NCBI RefSeq assembly: GCF_048565625.1
Contig: NZ_JBLZUR010000001.1
Location: 62,001-126,000 of the forward strand
Source of the DNA: JBLZUR01 sp048565625
GTDB taxonomy: Bacteria > Pseudomonadota > Alphaproteobacteria > Sphingomonadales > Sphingomonadaceae
Direction: 5' to 3'
Length of the DNA: 64,000 bases
The notes under the pieces are model-generated. The model was given only the letters and a program-made list of their open reading frames with translations. It made no database searches and had not been told where the DNA came from. Of the stretch, positions 61,992-64,000 are shown one piece after another. The position numbers and the translations under genes are program-made. The number at the start of each line of letters is the position of its first letter. Position 1 is the stretch's first letter.

Positions 61992-63096
61992 GGAGGAGGG
62001 GGTTCTCCCGCTTCCCAGCCTGATGGAGGCCTGGCGGCCGCCGGCAGGCGGCAAGCGGACCCTGCGCGGCGCCTATGTTCGGATCAAACCGGGCGGAAGC
62101 GGGGGCGGGGCCGGACGGCCGATGTCGATGGGCCAGGCCGAGGCGCGCGCCAAGCTTGAGCGGATCGTGCGCAAGGCGCCCGAGGTGATGGTGAAGGTCT
62201 CGGGCAAGCAATATGGCGCTCATCATGTCGCCGAGCATTTCGGCTATGTGGCGCGTCACGGGAAGCTTGCCGTTCGATCAAGCGAGGGCGAGGTCATCAC
62301 CGAGCCTGGACGGCTCAAGGCGATCGCCCAGGACTGGGCGATGCTGGACGAAGCCATGAATGAGCATGGGCGCGAGCGGCCGACGTCGCTGTCGCTGGTG
62401 CTCTCGATGCCGGGCGGATCGACCGACGCCGAGACGCTTCACGATGCCGCACAGGCTTTCGCGCGGATACTCTTCGAGGGGAGCCACGGCTATATGCTGG
62501 CGCTGCATACCGACACCGATCATCCGCACGTCCATCTCACGGTGGCGACCGAGGGAGCGGACGGAAGACGCTTCAATCCGCGCAAGGCAGACCTCCATCA
62601 TATGCGTGAGACCTTCGCGCACGAATTGCGCGCGCGCGGTGTCGCAGCGGAAGCGACGCCCCGGCGCGCGCGCGGCCATGTCCAGAAGCGGGTCCGCTCG
62701 CCGGCGCTCCATCTCGATGCTCGGCTCGGAGCCGAGGGGCGCAGGCTCAATCTCGAGCAGCTGAACGAGCTGCGGGCGCAAAGCTTCGTGCGCGGGGCCG
62801 ACCAGGAGCGCCGCGCAGAAGATGTCATGGCGCTGGCGCGCCAGAAGCAGATACGCGGCGCCTATGCCGAGGCCGCCGTCGCGCTCGCGGGCACAGGGAA
62901 ACCGGACGATCATGCCTTGTCCAACGATATCGCCGGCTTCCTGGCGGACATGCCGCCGGCGGTGTCGCGGCGCCTCGCTCGCGCGCGCGAGATCCTGCAA
63001 GCGGCGCGGCGGCCGCAGGATCGTACACGCCCGGCGCAGGATGGCTCTGCGGGGACGGACGAGCGGCAGCCGCAAGGCCGGGACCGCGAGCGATGA
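61984..63096 (+). CDS. Relaxase, MobA/VirD2-like (MOBP)
   Basis: This 370-residue protein has the relaxase metal-binding motif HTDTDHPHVHLTVATEG near residue 175 and upstream SLVLSMPGG, with a helical C-terminus. A candidate nucleophile Tyr lies in KQYGAHHVAEHFGYVARHGKLAV. It would nick oriT and pilot the strand to the recipient. It is shorter than many MOBP relaxases and has no primase or helicase domain. It is coupled to mobC by an 8-nt overlap. No type IV secretion genes are seen in this window. Confidence 0.87.
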   Translation: MREEEGVLPLPSLMEAWRPPAGGKRTLRGAYVRIKPGGSGGGAGRPMSMGQAEARAKLERIVRKAPEVMVKVSGKQYGAHHVAEHFGYVARHGKLAVRSSEGEVITEPGRLKAIAQDWAMLDEAMNEHGRERPTSLSLVLSMPGGSTDAETLHDAAQAFARILFEGSHGYMLALHTDTDHPHVHLTVATEGADGRRFNPRKADLHHMRETFAHELRARGVAAEATPRRARGHVQKRVRSPALHLDARLGAEGRRLNLEQLNELRAQSFVRGADQERRAEDVMALARQKQIRGAYAEAAVALAGTGKPDDHALSNDIAGFLADMPPAVSRRLARAREILQAARRPQDRTRPAQDGSAGTDERQPQGRDRER

Positions 63097-63224
63097 TGTC
63101 GGCCGCGCCGGCTTCGGCGACTCGGGCGGCTTTCCAGCCTTGCCGACAAAGGGAGCAAGCCTATCTATGAGGGAGGGAATTTCCCGGAAAAACAAGAATA
63201 TTCAATGTAAGATCGGGCTCATAG

Positions 63225-63258
63225 CTTGTTAGAAAAAACCATGTTATTATCTAACAAG
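63225..63258. promoter_or_regulatory. Inverted repeat operator upstream of AbiE locus
   Basis: CTTGTTAGA (63225-63233) and TCTAACAAG (63250-63258) are perfect 9-bp arms with a 16-nt spacer. AAGGAGG (63256-63262) follows. AbiEi antitoxins are known to repress their own operon by binding inverted repeats, so this is a likely operator. Confidence 0.65.
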
Positions 63259-63274
63259 GAGGAGCATCGATTCA

Positions 63275-63884
63275 ATGTCTGCGGTAGCCGATCGGATCAT
63301 GAAGCGTGTGCGCGGCAAGGGCCGCGGCTGGGTGTTCACGCCCAAGAACTTCGTCGACTTCGGCACGCGCGGGTCGGTCGACATGGCGCTGTCGCGCCTC
63401 GCGAGCGCTGGCGACATCCGGCGCATCGGCCGAGGCCTTTATGACTATCCACGCCAGCATGACAAGCTCGGCGATCTTAGTCCCGATCCCGCCAATGTCG
63501 CCAAGGCTCTCTCGACGCAGAGCGGGGACAAACTTGCGCCGTCCGGAGCGACGGCAGCCAACAACCTCGGCCTCTCGACCCAGGTGCCGGCCCGGGCCAG
63601 CTATGCCACCACCGGGCGGTCCCGGGTCAGGCAAGCGGGCGGGCGCAGCCTGACGCTCAAACACAGCCGCGCACCGGTGCTCGACAATGCGCCTGAACTC
63701 GGTCAACGCGGTCGTGCAGGCGCTCGCGCATCTGGGGAAGGACAATATCGACAGCGGCAAGATCCGGCACTTCGCAACGCGGCTCGATGATCGCGACATG
63801 CGGATGCTCATCCAGGCCCGGCCGGAGATGCCCGGATGGATGGGCGACGTCGTCTTAAAGATCGGCGCCGCCCGCAATGGATGA
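63275..63884 (+). pseudogene. AbiEi-like antitoxin (DUF6088), frameshifted
   Basis: The first frame (from 63275) encodes a winged-helix antitoxin start (MSAVADRIMKRVRGKGRGWVFTPKNFVDFGTRGSVDMALSRLASAGDIRRIGRGLYDYPR) up to APVLDNAP. Family sequence then resumes in a second frame as SVNAVVQALAHLGKDNIDSGKIRHFATRLDDRDMRMLIQARPEMPGWMGDVVLKIGAA to 63884. One extra A at 63696-63697 explains the break. Removing it restores about 200 residues. The toxin gene start at 63877 overlaps the restored end. It is either a real mutation or a sequence error. Confidence 0.78.
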
Positions 63885-64000
63885 GTTCGCGCGCAGACCC
63901 GCCGAGGACCGGCGGGCCTACATTGATGAAGCCGCCGCGCGGCGGGACCTCACGCTCATCATCATCGAGAAGGATTTCTGGGTCTGCTGGACGCTGCGCC
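63877..64000 (+). CDS. AbiEii-like nucleotidyltransferase toxin, 5' part only
   Basis: The 41 residues before the window ends read MDEFARRPAEDRRAYIDEAA and then ARRDLTLIIIEKDFWVCWTLR. EKDFWV-W-L is the conserved start of the AbiEii/DUF1814 nucleotidyltransferase toxin family. The ATG overlaps the restored antitoxin frame by 8 nt, as is usual for abiE pairs. The catalytic region lies outside the window. Confidence 0.75.
   Translation, partial: MDEFARRPAEDRRAYIDEAAARRDLTLIIIEKDFWVCWTLR

Noticed and set aside
63669..63680. Core GCACCGGTGC resembling the parS-like palindrome
   Set aside because: The AATT flanks are missing and it lies inside the antitoxin coding sequence, so it is probably chance.

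Overview
The window reads as part of a GC-rich alphaproteobacterial plasmid or megaplasmid, most likely from a sphingomonad. This is an inference from gene content: a RepA/ParA/ParB backbone with iterons, a RHE_PE00001-type HTH protein, Toprim, strawberry-notch and ArdC genes, and a MobC/relaxase module. No rRNA, tRNA or CRISPR array is visible.

Region 1 (1-24.3 kb) is an accessory metabolism and stress block. A tightly overlapping minus-strand operon encodes PHA synthase, a MaoC-Pta fusion, acetate kinase, FabI and an outer-membrane phospholipase A that runs off the left edge. Divergent from it, beyond a TetR gene, lie phaB and a phasin gene with a terminator. Next come a four-gene export operon (outer-membrane lipoprotein, HlyD, double-ATPase ABC fusion, ABC-2 permease), a Ca-type P-ATPase, a GNAT gene, a zinc alcohol dehydrogenase, a copper P-ATPase followed by a broken cueR, and ExoD and PRC-barrel genes.

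Region 2 (24.34-27.41 kb) is a compact transposon with 47-bp inverted repeats, a serine resolvase, a DDE transposase and a TniB-like ATPase.

Region 3 (27.7-36.4 kb) is the plasmid core: a tyrosine recombinase, a RHE_PE00001-like protein, a Xre/RES toxin-antitoxin pair, an orphan MbcA-like gene, parB, parA, repA, two parS-like palindromes, an iteron origin and an SSB-like gene.

Region 4 (36.4-49.9 kb) carries Toprim, a methyltransferase/strawberry-notch helicase, a large ParB-like gene and ardC. The helicase gene is split by a 5.1-kb recombinase-in-trio (RIT) element that has perfect 86-bp inverted repeats, three overlapping tyrosine recombinase genes and a secreted-protein cargo gene.

Region 5 (49.9-53.5 kb) is an arsenic operon: arsR, two different arsC genes, acr3, arsN2-like and arsH. 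It appears to be driven from a leaderless promoter that contains its operator.

Region 6 (53.5-64 kb) is an entry and transfer region: DUF2493/SLOG, HEPN-like, ssb, nuclease and DUF3768 genes, a second parA-parB, mobC, a relaxase and an AbiE toxin-antitoxin pair whose antitoxin gene is frameshifted. Three genes here share a hairpin leader with a compensatory base-pair change. A palindrome (ATAGTCTGC, 4 nt, GCAGACTAT) flanks the second parAB. The strongest candidates for something new are the cargo-bearing RIT element and the repeated leader hairpins.
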